Shown: positions 11,743 through 21,779 of the stretch, piece after piece
Layout: each line of letters begins with the position of its first letter
Numbering within the stretch: the first letter of the stretch is position 1
From: Acidobacteriota bacterium
GTDB lineage: Bacteria > Acidobacteriota > Holophagae > Holophagales > Holophagaceae
Direction of reading: 5' to 3'
Length of the DNA stretch: 64,000 nucleotides
Assembly: GCA_021794095.1 (NCBI GenBank)
Contig: JAJYRN010000007.1
Span: forward strand, 1-64,000
Made by a program: the position numbers and the translations under genes
Notes under the pieces: model-generated
The model's database searches: none
What the model was told of the DNA's origin: nothing
The model's input: the letters and a program-made list of their open reading frames with translations, nothing else

Positions 11743-11770
11743 AGTCTAGCACGGGCGGCTGGAGGGGCAA
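11743..11770 (-). promoter_or_regulatory. Probable sigma-70 promoter of tRNA-fMet
   Basis: On the minus strand TTGCCC (11770-11765) and TAGACT (11748-11743) are separated by 16 bases. The -10 box is preceded by TGC, giving an extended -10. The box ends ten bases before the tRNA 5' end. It lies between the tRNA and the divergent peptidase gene. Confidence 0.6.
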
Positions 11771-11807
11771 GGGATTGCGTTAGGCTGGAGGTTCGCCTGG
11801 AGGGTTC

Positions 11808-13754
11808 ATGGGCCGACGCGTGGTCTCCGCTGTGCTCGTGCTGCTGTGCGCTGCGCTGGGGCCGCAGGCGCGGGCGTGGACGCCAGACAAGTGGTTCGAC
11901 AAGCCGCTCTCGCCGCGCATTGCCAACTATCGCATCGAGGCCACGCTCGATTGGGTGCACAAGACCCTGGAGGGCCAGGAGACGCTGACCTGGTGGAACG
12001 CGGGCACGGCGCCCGTGACGGAGCTGCCCCTGCACCTCTACCTCAACGCCTTCAAGGGGCCCGCCAGCACCTTCATGCAGGAGAGCGGCGGGGGCCTGCG
12101 GAGCGACCGGCTGGAACGACCTGCGGATCCCTCGTCCTGGGGCTACTGCCGCCTGCTATCGGCCCGGATGGATGGCCGGGATCTGCCGGGGCATTTCGGG
12201 ACGGATGAGACGGTCTACTGGCTGCGCTTGCCCCGGCCCGTGGCACCCGGAGAGACCATCCATGTGGACCTGACCTGGGAGAACCGCTATCCCCGGGTCT
12301 TTGCCCGCAGCGGCTGGGCCGGGGATTTCCTCATGTCCGGCCAGTGGTACCCGAAAGTGGGCGTGTACCAGGGCGACCACTGGAACTGCCACGCCTACCA
12401 CGGCAACACGGAGTTCTTCTCGGATTTCGGGGTGTACGACGTGGCGCTCTCGCTGCCCAACGCGCTCGGGCTGGCGCACACGGGCACCCAGACCAATTTT
12501 GTGACGAAGGTGGAGAAGGATCCCAAGCACCCGCTGAACCTCATCTGGCGCCTGCATGCCGAGGATGTCCACGATTTCGCCTGGGCGGTGCGGCCCGAGG
12601 CCAGCTGGCGGGAGCCGGAACGCTTCGACTACCGGGGTGTGCAGATCTTCTACTACCTCAACGACCGCGACCGCTCGAACTTCCACCGGCAGCGGCGCGC
12701 CGTGGAGAACGCCCTGCGCTGGAGCGAGGAGTGGTTCGGCCCCTATCCCTATCCCACCCTCACGGTCATAGACACGCCGGCGGACGCGCCCGGCGCCGAT
12801 GGCATGGAATACCCCACCCTCTTCACGGCCGGGTCGCTGCCCTTCGATCCCATTCAGCAGCGCTTCGTGCCTGAGCAGGTGTCCATGCACGAGTACGGCC
12901 ACCAGTTCTTCTACGGGATGCTGGCCAGCAACGAGGTGGAGGAACCGTGGCTGGATGAGGGGTTCACCAGCTGGTTCACCCACAAGGCCATGGATCGCAC
13001 CTACCATGCCCTGCTGGCCACCCGGCGCTTCCAGATCGGGACGGACTTCATGGAGTGGGCGGGCTACTGGGCCCAGCCCTCGACGGATCCCATGACGCGG
13101 TTCGGCTACAAGACGATGAATTCCATGGGCTACTACGTCACCGCCTACGCCAAGCCCACCCTGGTGCTGGACCAGCTGGAAGCCATGCTGGGGCGGCCGG
13201 TGATGGAGGAGGTGATGCGGGCCTATGTCCACGAGATGGCCTTCAAGCACCCCACCGCCGAGGATTTCAAGCGCATCGCCGAGCGGGTCTCCGGGCGGGA
13301 TCTGACGCCCTTCTGGCGGGACTTCGTGGAAGGCACCGGCGTGCTCGACTACGTCATCCACTCGGTCAAGGCCACGGAGGTCCAGGATGGGGGCTGGCTC
13401 CTGTCCGGGGCCACGCCCGCCTTTGCGGCGCCCCAGTCGGCGGCGCCGGGCATGACCGGGAGCATCACCCTCGAACGGCGGGGCAGCATCAAGGTGCCCA
13501 TCACCCTGTGGGTGCGCCTGGAGGACAAGGAGGAGCAGCGCCTCACCTGGGATGGCCAGGACCGGTGGGTCACCTACCGGTTCGATTCGCCGGTGTCGGC
13601 CGCCATCCTGGATCCCGATGGCAACTACCCCATGCTGAAGGACCGCCTCCATGCGAGCTACACCCAGCATCCCGCACACCGGGGGTTCTACTACTGGAGC
13701 CAGATGGTCTGGGGCGCGGTGGTGGGCCTGCTGCAGGGCTGCGGGATCGGCTAA
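11808..13754 (+). CDS. M1-family zinc metallopeptidase, exported
   Basis: A 648-residue protein with an N-terminal signal peptide (hydrophobic to about residue 22, ending in ARA). The M1 zinc site is complete: HEYGH at residues 361-365, followed 18 residues later by the glutamate of WLDEGF (E384). An aminopeptidase N-like N-terminal beta domain precedes it. The canonical GAMEN exopeptidase motif appears as GMEY near residue 330, so the substrate preference may differ. The ATG has GGAGGG six bases upstream. The last 15 residues form a short hydrophobic tail. It probably trims peptides in the periplasm or at the outer surface. The gene stands alone, divergent from the tRNA. Confidence 0.9.
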   Translation: MGRRVVSAVLVLLCAALGPQARAWTPDKWFDKPLSPRIANYRIEATLDWVHKTLEGQETLTWWNAGTAPVTELPLHLYLNAFKGPASTFMQESGGGLRSDRLERPADPSSWGYCRLLSARMDGRDLPGHFGTDETVYWLRLPRPVAPGETIHVDLTWENRYPRVFARSGWAGDFLMSGQWYPKVGVYQGDHWNCHAYHGNTEFFSDFGVYDVALSLPNALGLAHTGTQTNFVTKVEKDPKHPLNLIWRLHAEDVHDFAWAVRPEASWREPERFDYRGVQIFYYLNDRDRSNFHRQRRAVENALRWSEEWFGPYPYPTLTVIDTPADAPGADGMEYPTLFTAGSLPFDPIQQRFVPEQVSMHEYGHQFFYGMLASNEVEEPWLDEGFTSWFTHKAMDRTYHALLATRRFQIGTDFMEWAGYWAQPSTDPMTRFGYKTMNSMGYYVTAYAKPTLVLDQLEAMLGRPVMEEVMRAYVHEMAFKHPTAEDFKRIAERVSGRDLTPFWRDFVEGTGVLDYVIHSVKATEVQDGGWLLSGATPAFAAPQSAAPGMTGSITLERRGSIKVPITLWVRLEDKEEQRLTWDGQDRWVTYRFDSPVSAAILDPDGNYPMLKDRLHASYTQHPAHRGFYYWSQMVWGAVVGLLQGCGIG

Positions 13755-14146
13755 GGAGCTGGAACGGAATAAGCAATGCCATCGCGCGGGGTGCCGGGCA
13801 AGTGAGCCAAGGCGGCTGAGGTTCCAGCGGAGCGGGACTCCGTGAACCGAAGCCAACGCAGGATCACGCCGCCCGCCACCCCGCGCCCGGAGGGTTGACG
13901 CCCATCCGCGCGCCCCGCGGCGTCAGGGCCCCTGGCTCGGGCCTTCGGCCCTCGGGGCTCCGCCCCCGCCATCGGCTGCGCCGATGCGGCCCTATCCGCT
14001 TCGCAGATGGTGAACCATGAACCACATGGCCCTGCGGGCCCTTCCTTCTCGGTATCGCCTGCGGCGATACGCGAGACGAACGGATATCTGCGGATGCATC
14101 GCGGCTGGGCGCCAACGATGGCAACGATTATTCCGTTCCAGCTCCT
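13754..14146. mobile_element. ~393-bp multi-hairpin element with 19-bp terminal inverted repeats
   Basis: The perfect inverted pair AGGAGCTGGAACGGAATAA (13754-13772) and its complement (14128-14146) bounds a GC-rich segment with no credible gene. Inside are several perfect short hairpins: 13939-13951 (TTC loop), 13970-13986 (7-bp stem, TGC loop), 14028-14040 (5-bp stem, TGC loop) and 14052-14070 (8-bp stem, TGC loop). The element fills the gap between two convergent genes almost exactly: its left end overlaps the peptidase stop codon and its right end is nine bases from the stop of the next gene. I see no clear target duplication. It could be a MITE-like element, a REP cluster, or a large bidirectional terminator. 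Confidence 0.6.
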
Positions 14147-14155
14147 AGTCCCGAT

Positions 14156-15106
14156 TCAGGGCCGTTCCGGCGCCGCATCGCCCATGCGGATGTCCTTCAG
14201 GAAGCCCTGGTGATCCAGAACCACCAGGGCCGGGAACCAGACCAGGCCGGTCCGTTCCATATCCGCGCGGCTGGGCGCGAAGAAAGCCCGGCGGCCCGCC
14301 GCCGCCAGGCGCCGGGCGAGGGCCTGGCCTTCGTCCAGAGAGGGGGCGCCCAGCGTCGCGCTGCTGGGATCCTGGCTGCCGCCGTCGCTCGGGATGATCC
14401 AGGCCACATCCCTGGGCAGGGCGGGCAGAGGGCCGGACGGGGCAGGGCAGATCCAGACCCGGTGCGCACCGAGCTGATCCAGGCGCAGATCCTGGTAGGC
14501 GAGTCCCGGCAGGGACCAGAGGCGCAGGACGGGAGAAGGACCGCCCAGGAGGCCGAACAGGCGCTGGAACAGGTCGAAGGTGCCTTCGGCGAGGGGCTGG
14601 CGCGCGGCCTTCAGGCGCGCGAACCGGGTTTCGTCGTGCTCGGCCAGGGCCCAGCAGAGGGCGTGGCGCAGGGCATAGCCGCGGGTGAGCGGCGGGCCCT
14701 CCGCCAGCAGGCGGTCCTCCCAGGCCCGGCGCAGGGCGGGTGTGAAGGCCCCGTGGCGCACCTGGACCTGGCCCCAGCGCCACAGGGCCAGGGCCGTGCC
14801 CGGCAGGCGCAGGGGCAGATGGGCCAGCCCCCGGGCGAGATCCTTGGGCACCGGCCGGAGCAGCCCGCGCAGGGCCTCCGCCTCCCGGTGATCGGGGCCC
14901 GGCGGGAAGGGATCGGCGGGCAGCGCCCCGGCCCGGAAGGTGGCGGCGGCCAGCAGCCACTGGTAGCGCAGGGCCTCCGGCCCCTTGAGATCCGGCGCCG
15001 GCGGCAGGGGATGGCCCCAGTCGTAGGCCTCCAGGAGGCGGGCCACGGCATCGGGGTGGGGCACCGGAAGGTTCTGGACCACGGGGGGCGGGGTAGGCGG
15101 CAGCAC
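14156..15106 (-). CDS. Hypothetical protein with thioredoxin-like C-terminus
   Basis: About 316 residues from a GTG at 15106 that has AGAGG five bases upstream. Codons further upstream would run toward the divergent pyrF start. The body is rich in Ala, Leu and Arg and resembles helical repeats. The end, LVWFPALVVLDHQGFLKDIR near residue 290, looks like the last strands of a thioredoxin/TlpA fold, preceded by a helix and a strand of the same kind. No CxxC is visible, so a redox role is not supported. I do not recognise the family. It is divergent from pyrF with 45 bases between, and convergent with the peptidase across the inverted-repeat element. Confidence 0.6.
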   Translation of the reverse strand: MLPPTPPPVVQNLPVPHPDAVARLLEAYDWGHPLPPAPDLKGPEALRYQWLLAAATFRAGALPADPFPPGPDHREAEALRGLLRPVPKDLARGLAHLPLRLPGTALALWRWGQVQVRHGAFTPALRRAWEDRLLAEGPPLTRGYALRHALCWALAEHDETRFARLKAARQPLAEGTFDLFQRLFGLLGGPSPVLRLWSLPGLAYQDLRLDQLGAHRVWICPAPSGPLPALPRDVAWIIPSDGGSQDPSSATLGAPSLDEGQALARRLAAAGRRAFFAPSRADMERTGLVWFPALVVLDHQGFLKDIRMGDAAPERP

Positions 15107-15151
15107 GGGGACCTCTTCTGCCAGAATGATGCTCCCATCCGTGGAGTTCCC

Positions 15152-15892
15152 GTGGATCCCGTCGCGCCGAAACCTTCTGTCCGCGCCCTCACCCCGAGAG
15201 AGCGCTTGGTCGTGGCGCTGGATGTCCCTTCGGCGTCCGAAGCCCTGGCCATGGCGGACCGGCTGGCGGGCCGGGTGGGCCTGCTCAAGGTGGGGCTCGA
15301 GCTGTTCTGCGCCGAAGGGCCCGCCTTCGTCCGGGAGCTGCAGAAGCGCTGCCCGGTCTTCCTGGATCTCAAGCTGCACGACATCCCCACCACGGTGCGC
15401 CGGGCCCTGGAGGCCGTGCTGAAACTGGATCCCCGGCTGGTGAACGTCCATGTCCAGGGCGGCCCCGCCATGCTGGAGGCCGCGGTGGAAGCCGTGCGCG
15501 CCCACCGGCGGGCTGGAGGCCGAACGGAGCTGCTGGCGGTCACCGTGCTGACCAGCCTGGACCGCGAGGCCCTGGCGGCCCTGGGCCACGCCTGCCGCCC
15601 CGGCGAGCTGGCCCTGGCCTATGCGAAGCTGGCCGCCGCCGCGGGCTGCGATGGGGTGGTGTGCTCCGCCTGGGAAGCCGCCGCCGTGCGGGATGCCTGC
15701 GGCGAGGGCTTCAGCCGCCTCACGCCGGGGATCCGCCCTGCGGGCGCGGCGGTCCAGGACCAGGCCCGGGTGATGACGCCGGCGCAGGCGCTCCGCGAGG
15801 GCGCGACGTGGCTGGTGGTGGGCCGGCCCATCACCCATGCGGCGGATCCCGCTGCCGCGGCCGAGGCCATCCTCGCTGAGCTGGAGGCCTGA
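15152..15892 (+). CDS. pyrF: Orotidine 5'-phosphate decarboxylase
   Basis: A 246-residue TIM-barrel enzyme catalysing the last step of UMP synthesis. The signature DLKLHDIPTTV (about residues 70-80) carries the catalytic Asp-Lys-Asp array. TPGIRP and the phosphate-binding VVGRPIT near the C-terminus complete the family pattern. I choose the GTG at 15152, which has GGAG seven bases upstream and a normal family length; the much longer open frame upstream runs antisense to the neighbouring gene. The next gene begins six bases after its stop, so the two are probably cotranscribed. Confidence 0.95.
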   Translation: MDPVAPKPSVRALTPRERLVVALDVPSASEALAMADRLAGRVGLLKVGLELFCAEGPAFVRELQKRCPVFLDLKLHDIPTTVRRALEAVLKLDPRLVNVHVQGGPAMLEAAVEAVRAHRRAGGRTELLAVTVLTSLDREALAALGHACRPGELALAYAKLAAAAGCDGVVCSAWEAAAVRDACGEGFSRLTPGIRPAGAAVQDQARVMTPAQALREGATWLVVGRPITHAADPAAAAEAILAELEA

Positions 15893-15898
15893 GGCCGC

Positions 15899-16441
15899 AT
15901 GTCCGTCGGCTCGCCGCTCGTCTTCCGGCCTTCCTTTGCCCAGCGGGCGATGGCGGTGCTGCTGTTCGCCGGCTCCTGGATGGTGGGCGTGCGGGCCCTG
16001 GCCCAGATCCTGGGCCACATCCCGGCCCTTCGCCTGGGCCTCGAGGTGGCGGCGATGAACAACGAGCCCACCTGGTCCTTCTACGTGGCCCTGGTGGCTT
16101 CCGTGGCGGCCCTGGCCGCCGGGGGTCTCTTGCTTGTCAGCACCCTGCTGGGGGTGCTCCTGGTGGAAGGCTCCCATGTCCTCGTGGACGACCTGGGGAT
16201 CGCCGTGGAGCACATGGCGCTGCCCCCCTTCCTGGCCCGCCGTCTGGGGGCCGGGCGCCTGGCCTGGAAGCGCGTGACCCGCATCGAGCGGAGGGGCTTC
16301 TTCTTCGTGCTGGAGGGGGGCGGAACGTCCGCCCAGGTGCTGGAACCGAAGGATCCGACCCTGCGGTTCCTGATGGTGGATCAGCTGGAGCGGCTGGTGC
16401 TCCTGGTGATCGAGCGGAGTCCCAACCTGAAACACGAATGA
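15899..16441 (+). CDS. Two-helix membrane protein of unknown function
   Basis: A 180-residue protein with two long hydrophobic segments, at about residues 17-37 and 62-90. A cytoplasmic tail of about 85 residues follows and looks like a small beta-rich, PH-like module. It follows pyrF closely and its stop lies four bases from the end of the convergent radical SAM gene, so transcripts from the two strands must overlap. I do not recognise the family. Confidence 0.7.
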   Translation: MSVGSPLVFRPSFAQRAMAVLLFAGSWMVGVRALAQILGHIPALRLGLEVAAMNNEPTWSFYVALVASVAALAAGGLLLVSTLLGVLLVEGSHVLVDDLGIAVEHMALPPFLARRLGAGRLAWKRVTRIERRGFFFVLEGGGTSAQVLEPKDPTLRFLMVDQLERLVLLVIERSPNLKHE

Positions 16442-16445
16442 GGGG

Positions 16446-18101
16446 CTACTTTTTCGGCCGGCTGAGATAGACCTCCGCCCCCTTCATCTCGGCGGTGGGA
16501 CCATGGGCGGGGCGGGCCCTGCGGACCTTGTGCCGCTTCAGGCCCCAGAGGCTGGCCAGCTCCGTGGCTTCCGGGTTGCGGGGGGCCAGGGCCAGCACCT
16601 CGCCGAGGTCGGCGCGGGCCTCCTCGAGGCGCCCCAGCTTCTCTCGGAGCAGGGCCCGCTTCATGAAGCCCCAGGTGTTGCCCGGTTCGCGGGCGATGAT
16701 CTCCGCGTACTCCGCCTCCGCCTCGATCCAGCGCCCCTCCTCCTCGGCGGCCTCGCCGCAGAGCAGGTTGGTCACGGCGCAGAAGCCCAGCCACTGTTTC
16801 TGTTCGGCGAATTCGGCGGGACTGAACCGGGAGTTCGCCTTGGCCCGCTGCGCCGTCTGGTCCAGGTGGCGCAGGGCCTTTTCCGTGTGGGCGTCCACCC
16901 GGGCGAAGATCTCGGCGTCGCCGCTGGCGCGGTAGAAGTCGCGCTCGATGCGTCCTTCGGCGCGGTAGCGGTCGAAGAGGCGGGTGCCGGGATAGAGGGC
17001 CAGGGGGCTGATTTGGCAATCCTGGGGCCGGGTGTCGCGGATGAAGACGGCGGTCTCCTCCACATCGGCCCAGGTCTCGCCGGGAATGCCGGTGATGAGG
17101 TAGATGCCCAGGTTCATGCCCACCTTGCGGACCAGCGCCAGGGCCCGGCGCGCGTGGTGGAGGTTGGTGCCCTTGTCCAGCAGGGCCAGCACCCGCTCGC
17201 TGCCGTGCTCCACGCCGAACTGCATGAACTCGCAGCCGGCCCGCTTCATGGCCACCAGGCGGTCCTCGTCCACCAGGTTCACCCGGCTCTGGCAGTTCCA
17301 CAGGGGATGGAGGCCGCTCTGCTGGATGCCCTCCATCAGCTCCAGCACCCGGCCCCGGTTGGCGGTGAAGGTGTCATCGCGGAAGCTGAAGTAGGTGAGG
17401 CCGTGCCGCTCCCGGAGCAGGCGCAGCTCCCGCAGCACCGACGGGGCGCTCCGGAAGCGGATGGAGGTGCCCCAGAATTCGGGCGTGTTGCAGAAGTTGC
17501 AGGTGGCCGGGCAGCCCCGGCTGGTGCTGAGGTAGGCCAACTGGCCCACGTCGTCGAGGAAATCTGTTTCCAGGTGTTCGGCGGGAATGCCGATGGCGTC
17601 CAGATCCTCCAGGGGCGCCTGGGGCAGGGTGGGGCCTTCGCGCAGGATGAGCCCCGGCGTCCGCTTCCACAGGTCCGCGCCGGGGGCGGTCTTCAGGCGC
17701 TCGGTGAGGCCCAGCAGCACGGCCTCGCCCTCGCCCTGCACGATGGCATCCAGGGCCGGGCAGTCCTCGAAGACCTCCTCGGCCAGGTGGGTGGGATGGG
17801 GACCGCCGGCCAGCAGCAGGGCGCCGGGGCAGGCTTCCCGGGCCCAGGCCAGCAGCTCGTACGACCGCTTGCGGTTGAAGGTGAACATCGAGATGCCCAC
17901 CACGTCCGGCGCCTGGGCCCGGAGGTAGGCCAGGACCTCTTTCCGGGACTTGCCGCTGAGGTTGGCCACCCGGCAGGGCAGGCCGCGGGACTTGAGCATG
18001 GCCTGCAGGTAGCCCAGTCCGATGGGCAGGAAGGTCATCCATTCGTCCCCGAAGCCGCTGCGGGGGGCGCTGTAGGCGAGGAGGGTGTGCGGAGGCGTCA
18101 T
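16446..18101 (-). CDS. B12-binding-domain radical SAM protein
   Basis: A 551-residue enzyme. Residues 1-150 form a cobalamin-binding Rossmann region (IGLGYLQAML, then DVVGISMFTFNR, then LLAGGPHPTH). The radical SAM core follows, with the cluster motif CPATCNFC (CxxxCxxC) near residue 200. GIPGETWADVEE is the GxIPGE-like SAM-binding stretch. The C-terminal 110 residues look like TPR helices (EAEYAEIIAREPGNTWGF). Family members methylate or rearrange unactivated carbon; the substrate is unknown. The ATG at 18101 gives a normal N-terminus (TLLAYSAPRSGFG). It is convergent with the membrane-protein gene and stands alone on its strand. Confidence 0.88.
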   Translation of the reverse strand: MTPPHTLLAYSAPRSGFGDEWMTFLPIGLGYLQAMLKSRGLPCRVANLSGKSRKEVLAYLRAQAPDVVGISMFTFNRKRSYELLAWAREACPGALLLAGGPHPTHLAEEVFEDCPALDAIVQGEGEAVLLGLTERLKTAPGADLWKRTPGLILREGPTLPQAPLEDLDAIGIPAEHLETDFLDDVGQLAYLSTSRGCPATCNFCNTPEFWGTSIRFRSAPSVLRELRLLRERHGLTYFSFRDDTFTANRGRVLELMEGIQQSGLHPLWNCQSRVNLVDEDRLVAMKRAGCEFMQFGVEHGSERVLALLDKGTNLHHARRALALVRKVGMNLGIYLITGIPGETWADVEETAVFIRDTRPQDCQISPLALYPGTRLFDRYRAEGRIERDFYRASGDAEIFARVDAHTEKALRHLDQTAQRAKANSRFSPAEFAEQKQWLGFCAVTNLLCGEAAEEEGRWIEAEAEYAEIIAREPGNTWGFMKRALLREKLGRLEEARADLGEVLALAPRNPEATELASLWGLKRHKVRRARPAHGPTAEMKGAEVYLSRPKK

Positions 18102-18173
18102 GAATTCAGTGCTTTCCAGTCTATGCAAGCCCGCCGATGATGGGGCAGACAATCCTGACAGGAGCGGGGCACG

Positions 18174-19313
18174 ATGGGCGGCACTGTGATCCGGAATGCG
18201 GAGACGATCCAGGAGATCCTGGCGCGTGTCTGTGCCCGCCGGGAACTGCTGATCCTGGTGACACCCTACCTCCGTTTCGAGTCTTCCTTCCTCAAGGCCG
18301 AAGGCAAGGAATTCCATGTGGTGGCGACCATGGGGCGGGATGACGCCCTCTACGGCCTGCGCCATGCCGAGCTTCGGATGCGGTTCCCGCACAGCTTGAC
18401 CTTTCTGGAAGGCGGCACCCAGCTTCGGGGATTCGGCCTGGTCGAGGGGCGGCGCACCCTCCGCCTGGCGGTGCCCGATAGCCTCCAGGAAGAGGACCAC
18501 CGCGGCGCCTACCGGGTGGAGCGGGTGGGGCGGGTTACCGTCACCTTCAGTACGCCCAAGTACGAGCTGCAGGTGGGCACCCTGGCGGACATCAGCACCA
18601 CCGGGGCCCGCATCTATGCCATGCGGGATCTGCCCGAGGACGAGTTCGCTCCGGGCGCCAACATGGCCGTGACCATTCCGCTGGTGGAGGGCATCCGCAT
18701 CAATGCGCAGGTCAAGCTGCGGCACATCCATGGCCGGACCTTCGGCGTGGAGTTCTCCCCTCAGCTGGACGAACCCCTCCTTCCCGTCTTGGCCCGGTGG
18801 ATCTTCGAGCGCCGGGAGGAGGACCGGGACCGGGCCTCCCGCCGGGGCGTGGACGCGGCCGAGCCCCAGGAATCCGGGCGGAATGTCTCGCTGGTGCCCC
18901 GTGGCCTGGTGCTGGTATCCGGGGATGCGGTCCTGGAGGCCCAGCTCCAGGAGCTTCTGGGGGGCTTGCAGCCCCTGCGCCGGGTGCCCGCCACCGTGCA
19001 GGCCCTGAAGGAGGCCATCGCCGAGAATCCGGCCCTGCTGTTCTTTCACGTGCAGAGCCTGGGTCTGGACGAGCGGCGGCACCTGAAACCGATGGCCGAG
19101 CAGGTCCAGGGCCGCGTGCCGTTCCTGCTGCTGGGCACCGGTATCGAGGGGGGACCCCTGCTCGAATTGGGGACGGAGCTGAAGGCGGCGGTCTCCATCG
19201 TGTTCAATGCCGCCCGCGGCACGTTCTTCCAGCGTCTTGTGCAGGGCGTGCTGCGGCGGACCTATGAAGGGGGCGAAGCGCCCATGGTGCCGAAGGAGCC
19301 GGAGGGGGCGTAG
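18174..19313 (+). CDS. PilZ-domain protein with receiver-like C-terminus
   Basis: A 379-residue protein. Residues 1-110 resemble a YcgR-type N-terminal domain. The PilZ domain follows with both c-di-GMP-binding motifs: RGAYR (RxxxR) near residue 105 and DISTTG (DxSxxG) near residue 140. The last 130 residues ([15 protein letters not shown] onward) have the alternating pattern of a response-regulator receiver fold but lack a clear phospho-acceptor aspartate. It probably reads c-di-GMP levels to control motility or surface attachment. AGGAG lies nine bases before the ATG. It is followed directly by purL, apparently by position rather than function. Confidence 0.82.
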   Translation: MGGTVIRNAETIQEILARVCARRELLILVTPYLRFESSFLKAEGKEFHVVATMGRDDALYGLRHAELRMRFPHSLTFLEGGTQLRGFGLVEGRRTLRLAVPDSLQEEDHRGAYRVERVGRVTVTFSTPKYELQVGTLADISTTGARIYAMRDLPEDEFAPGANMAVTIPLVEGIRINAQVKLRHIHGRTFGVEFSPQLDEPLLPVLARWIFERREEDRDRASRRGVDAAEPQESGRNVSLVPRGLVLVSGDAVLEAQLQELLGGLQPLRRVPATVQALKEAIAENPALLFFHVQSLGLDERRHLKPMAEQVQGRVPFLLLGTGIEGGPLLELGTELKAAVSIVFNAARGTFFQRLVQGVLRRTYEGGEAPMVPKEPEGA

Positions 19314-19377
19314 GTTCGGCTGTCAAGCCTCGTTCATGGGGCCGGAGCCCGCTAGAATCAAGGCTTCCGGAGCCTCC

Positions 19378-21678
19378 ATGTCCGCTGCGCACGAACCGGC
19401 CGTCACCGAATCCCTGGCCCTGGAGTTGGGCCTCTCGAAGGATGAGTGGCAGGTGCTCCTGCGCCTCCTGGATGGCCGCCTGCCCACCTACTCCGAGCTG
19501 GGCGTCTTCAGCGCCATGTGGAGCGAGCACTGCTCCTACAAGTCCAGCCGCCTCCACCTGAAGAACCTGCCCACGGAGGGCCCCCGTGTCATCCAGGGCC
19601 CCGGCGAGAACGCGGGCGTGGTGGACATCGGCGATGGCTGGGCCGTGGCCTTCAAGATGGAGAGCCACAACCACCCCAGCTTCATCGAGCCCTACCAGGG
19701 CGCGGCGACGGGCGTGGGGGGCATCCTGCGCGATGTCTTCACCATGGGCGCCCGGCCCCTGGCCAACCTGAACAGCCTGCGCTTCGGGGAGCTGGATGCG
19801 CCCCGCATGAAGGGCCTCGTGAAGGGTGTGGCCGCGGGCATCGCGGGTTACGGCAATTGCATGGGCATCCCCATGCTGGGCGGCGATGCGGCCTTCGATG
19901 GCTGCTACAACGGCAACATCCTGGTGAACGCGTTCACGCTCGGCGTGTTGCGCAGCGACCGGATCTTCAAGGGCTTCGCCTCCGGCGTGGGCAACAAGGT
20001 GATGTACATCGGCTCCAAGACCGGCCGGGATGGCATCCACGGCGCCAGCATGGCCTCGGCGGAGTTCGGCGAGGGCAGCGAGGAGAAGCGCCCCACGGTG
20101 CAGGTGGGCGACCCCTTCACCGAGAAGCTGCTGCTGGAGGCCTGCCTGGAAATCTTCCAGACCGACTGGGTCATCGGCATCCAGGACATGGGCGCTGCCG
20201 GCCTCACGTCCAGCAGCTTCGAGATGGCCAGCCGCGCCGGCACGGGCCTGGAGATCCGCCTGGACCAGGTGCCCCAGCGGGAAGAGGGCATGACGCCCTT
20301 CGAGCTGATGCTGAGCGAAAGTCAGGAGCGCATGCTGCTCGTCGCCCGGCCCGGCTGCGAACCGAACATCATCGCCGTGCTGCACAAGTGGGGCCTGGAT
20401 GCCTGCGTGGTGGGCGAGGTCACCGCCAGCGGCCGCTTCATCGGCTGCTGGCACGGTCAGCCTGTCATCAACCTGCCCATCCAGCCCCTAGTGGATGCCG
20501 CGCCCAAGTACGACCGGCCCCGCCAAAAGCCCAGCTATCTGGATGCGGTGAATGCCGCGCCGCTGCCCGCCGACCTCAAGCCCGCGGACGTGGAGCGCAC
20601 CCTGCGCCAGGTTCTTACGGCGCCCACGGTGGCCAGCAAGCGGTGGATCACCGAGCAGTACGACGGCACCGTGCGCAGCAACACGCTCCTCGGCATGGGC
20701 CGGGGCGACGCGGGGATCATCCGCGTGAAGGACGAGGCCGGGCAGGACACGGGCAAGGCCGTGGCCATGACCAGCGACTGCAACGGCCGGTTCTGCTACC
20801 TGGATCCCTTCTGGGGCGCGGCCCATGCCGTGGCCGAAGCCTGCCGCAACCTGGCCTGCGTCGGAGCGGAGCCCATCGGCCTCTCGGACTGCCTCAACTA
20901 CGGCAACCCCGAGAAGCCCGAGAACATGTGGACCTTCGAGCAGGGCTGCCTGGGCATCCGCCAGGCCTGCCTAGCCCTCGACGTGCCCATCGTCTCCGGC
21001 AACGTGAGCCTCTACAACGACACGGAAGGCCAGAGCATCTTCCCCACGCCCATGATCGCGGCGGTGGGCCTCATCGAGGACTGCGCCGGGCCCGTGGATG
21101 TGGCTGCCCCGGATGCCACGGCCCTCGGGGGCGCGGGCAACCGGCTCTGCGGTTCGGCCTTCCGCGCCGAGCACGACGGCATCTTCCTCCTGGGCGAGAC
21201 GCGGGACGAGCTGGGTGGCAGCGAGTACCTGAAGCTCCGCACGGGCAAGGTGCAGGGCGCCTGCCCCGAGCTGCGCCTGGACGAGGAGCTGCGCCTCCAG
21301 GCCTGCGTGCGCGAGGGCATCCGCCTGGGCCTCATCCGCAGCGCCCACGACACCAGCGAAGGCGGCCTGCTGGTGGCGGCCTTGGAGAGCGCCTTCGGGG
21401 GCGGCATGGGTTGCCAGGTGATGCTGGCGAAGGGCGCCCTGCGCCTCGACAGCCTGCTCTTCGGTGAGACGGCCGGGCGCATCGTGGTGAGCGTGTCGCC
21501 CGAAGGCGAATCAAGCCTGGCGACCCTGTGCCGCACCCATCGCGTGCCCTGCGCCAAGATCGGCGCCACGGGCGGCACCCGCATCACCGTGGCCGTGGAG
21601 GGCCAGCCGTTGCTGGATGCCGGAGCCGCCGACCTGAAGGCCCTGCATGCCGAGGCCCTGGAAACGGTTCTGGGCTGA
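19378..21678 (+). CDS. purL: Phosphoribosylformylglycinamidine synthase II
   Basis: A 766-residue PurL of the short (Bacillus) type, which works with separate PurS and PurQ to convert FGAR to FGAM. The family pattern is complete: [13 protein letters not shown] near the N-terminus, [22 protein letters not shown], two repeated AIRS-like halves and GDAAFDG. The ATG at 19378 has GGAG eight bases upstream and gives the expected MSAA...LGLSKDEW start; an upstream in-frame extension lies inside the PilZ gene. purS and purQ lie about 4.3 kb away on the other strand, so the FGAM synthase genes do not form one operon here. Confidence 0.97.
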   Translation: MSAAHEPAVTESLALELGLSKDEWQVLLRLLDGRLPTYSELGVFSAMWSEHCSYKSSRLHLKNLPTEGPRVIQGPGENAGVVDIGDGWAVAFKMESHNHPSFIEPYQGAATGVGGILRDVFTMGARPLANLNSLRFGELDAPRMKGLVKGVAAGIAGYGNCMGIPMLGGDAAFDGCYNGNILVNAFTLGVLRSDRIFKGFASGVGNKVMYIGSKTGRDGIHGASMASAEFGEGSEEKRPTVQVGDPFTEKLLLEACLEIFQTDWVIGIQDMGAAGLTSSSFEMASRAGTGLEIRLDQVPQREEGMTPFELMLSESQERMLLVARPGCEPNIIAVLHKWGLDACVVGEVTASGRFIGCWHGQPVINLPIQPLVDAAPKYDRPRQKPSYLDAVNAAPLPADLKPADVERTLRQVLTAPTVASKRWITEQYDGTVRSNTLLGMGRGDAGIIRVKDEAGQDTGKAVAMTSDCNGRFCYLDPFWGAAHAVAEACRNLACVGAEPIGLSDCLNYGNPEKPENMWTFEQGCLGIRQACLALDVPIVSGNVSLYNDTEGQSIFPTPMIAAVGLIEDCAGPVDVAAPDATALGGAGNRLCGSAFRAEHDGIFLLGETRDELGGSEYLKLRTGKVQGACPELRLDEELRLQACVREGIRLGLIRSAHDTSEGGLLVAALESAFGGGMGCQVMLAKGALRLDSLLFGETAGRIVVSVSPEGESSLATLCRTHRVPCAKIGATGGTRITVAVEGQPLLDAGAADLKALHAEALETVLG

Positions 21679-21779
21679 GAATTGGTGACCCGGATCCTTC
21701 CCGGTGATCCGGATCCCCTGTTACAAGGGGAGTCTCCCTGGACGGATCCGATCCGGGGAATCCCGCCACTGGAGTGCTC

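Noticed and set aside
12156-13856. Long open frame antisense to the M1 peptidase
   Set aside because: Composition is Gly/Pro/Arg/His-rich, without motifs, and the other strand has a complete zinc peptidase. It is a shadow caused by high GC.
14210-15151. Upstream in-frame extension of pyrF
   Set aside because: Translation is low-complexity and antisense to the neighbouring gene; the GTG at 15152 has a ribosome site and gives a normal PyrF length.
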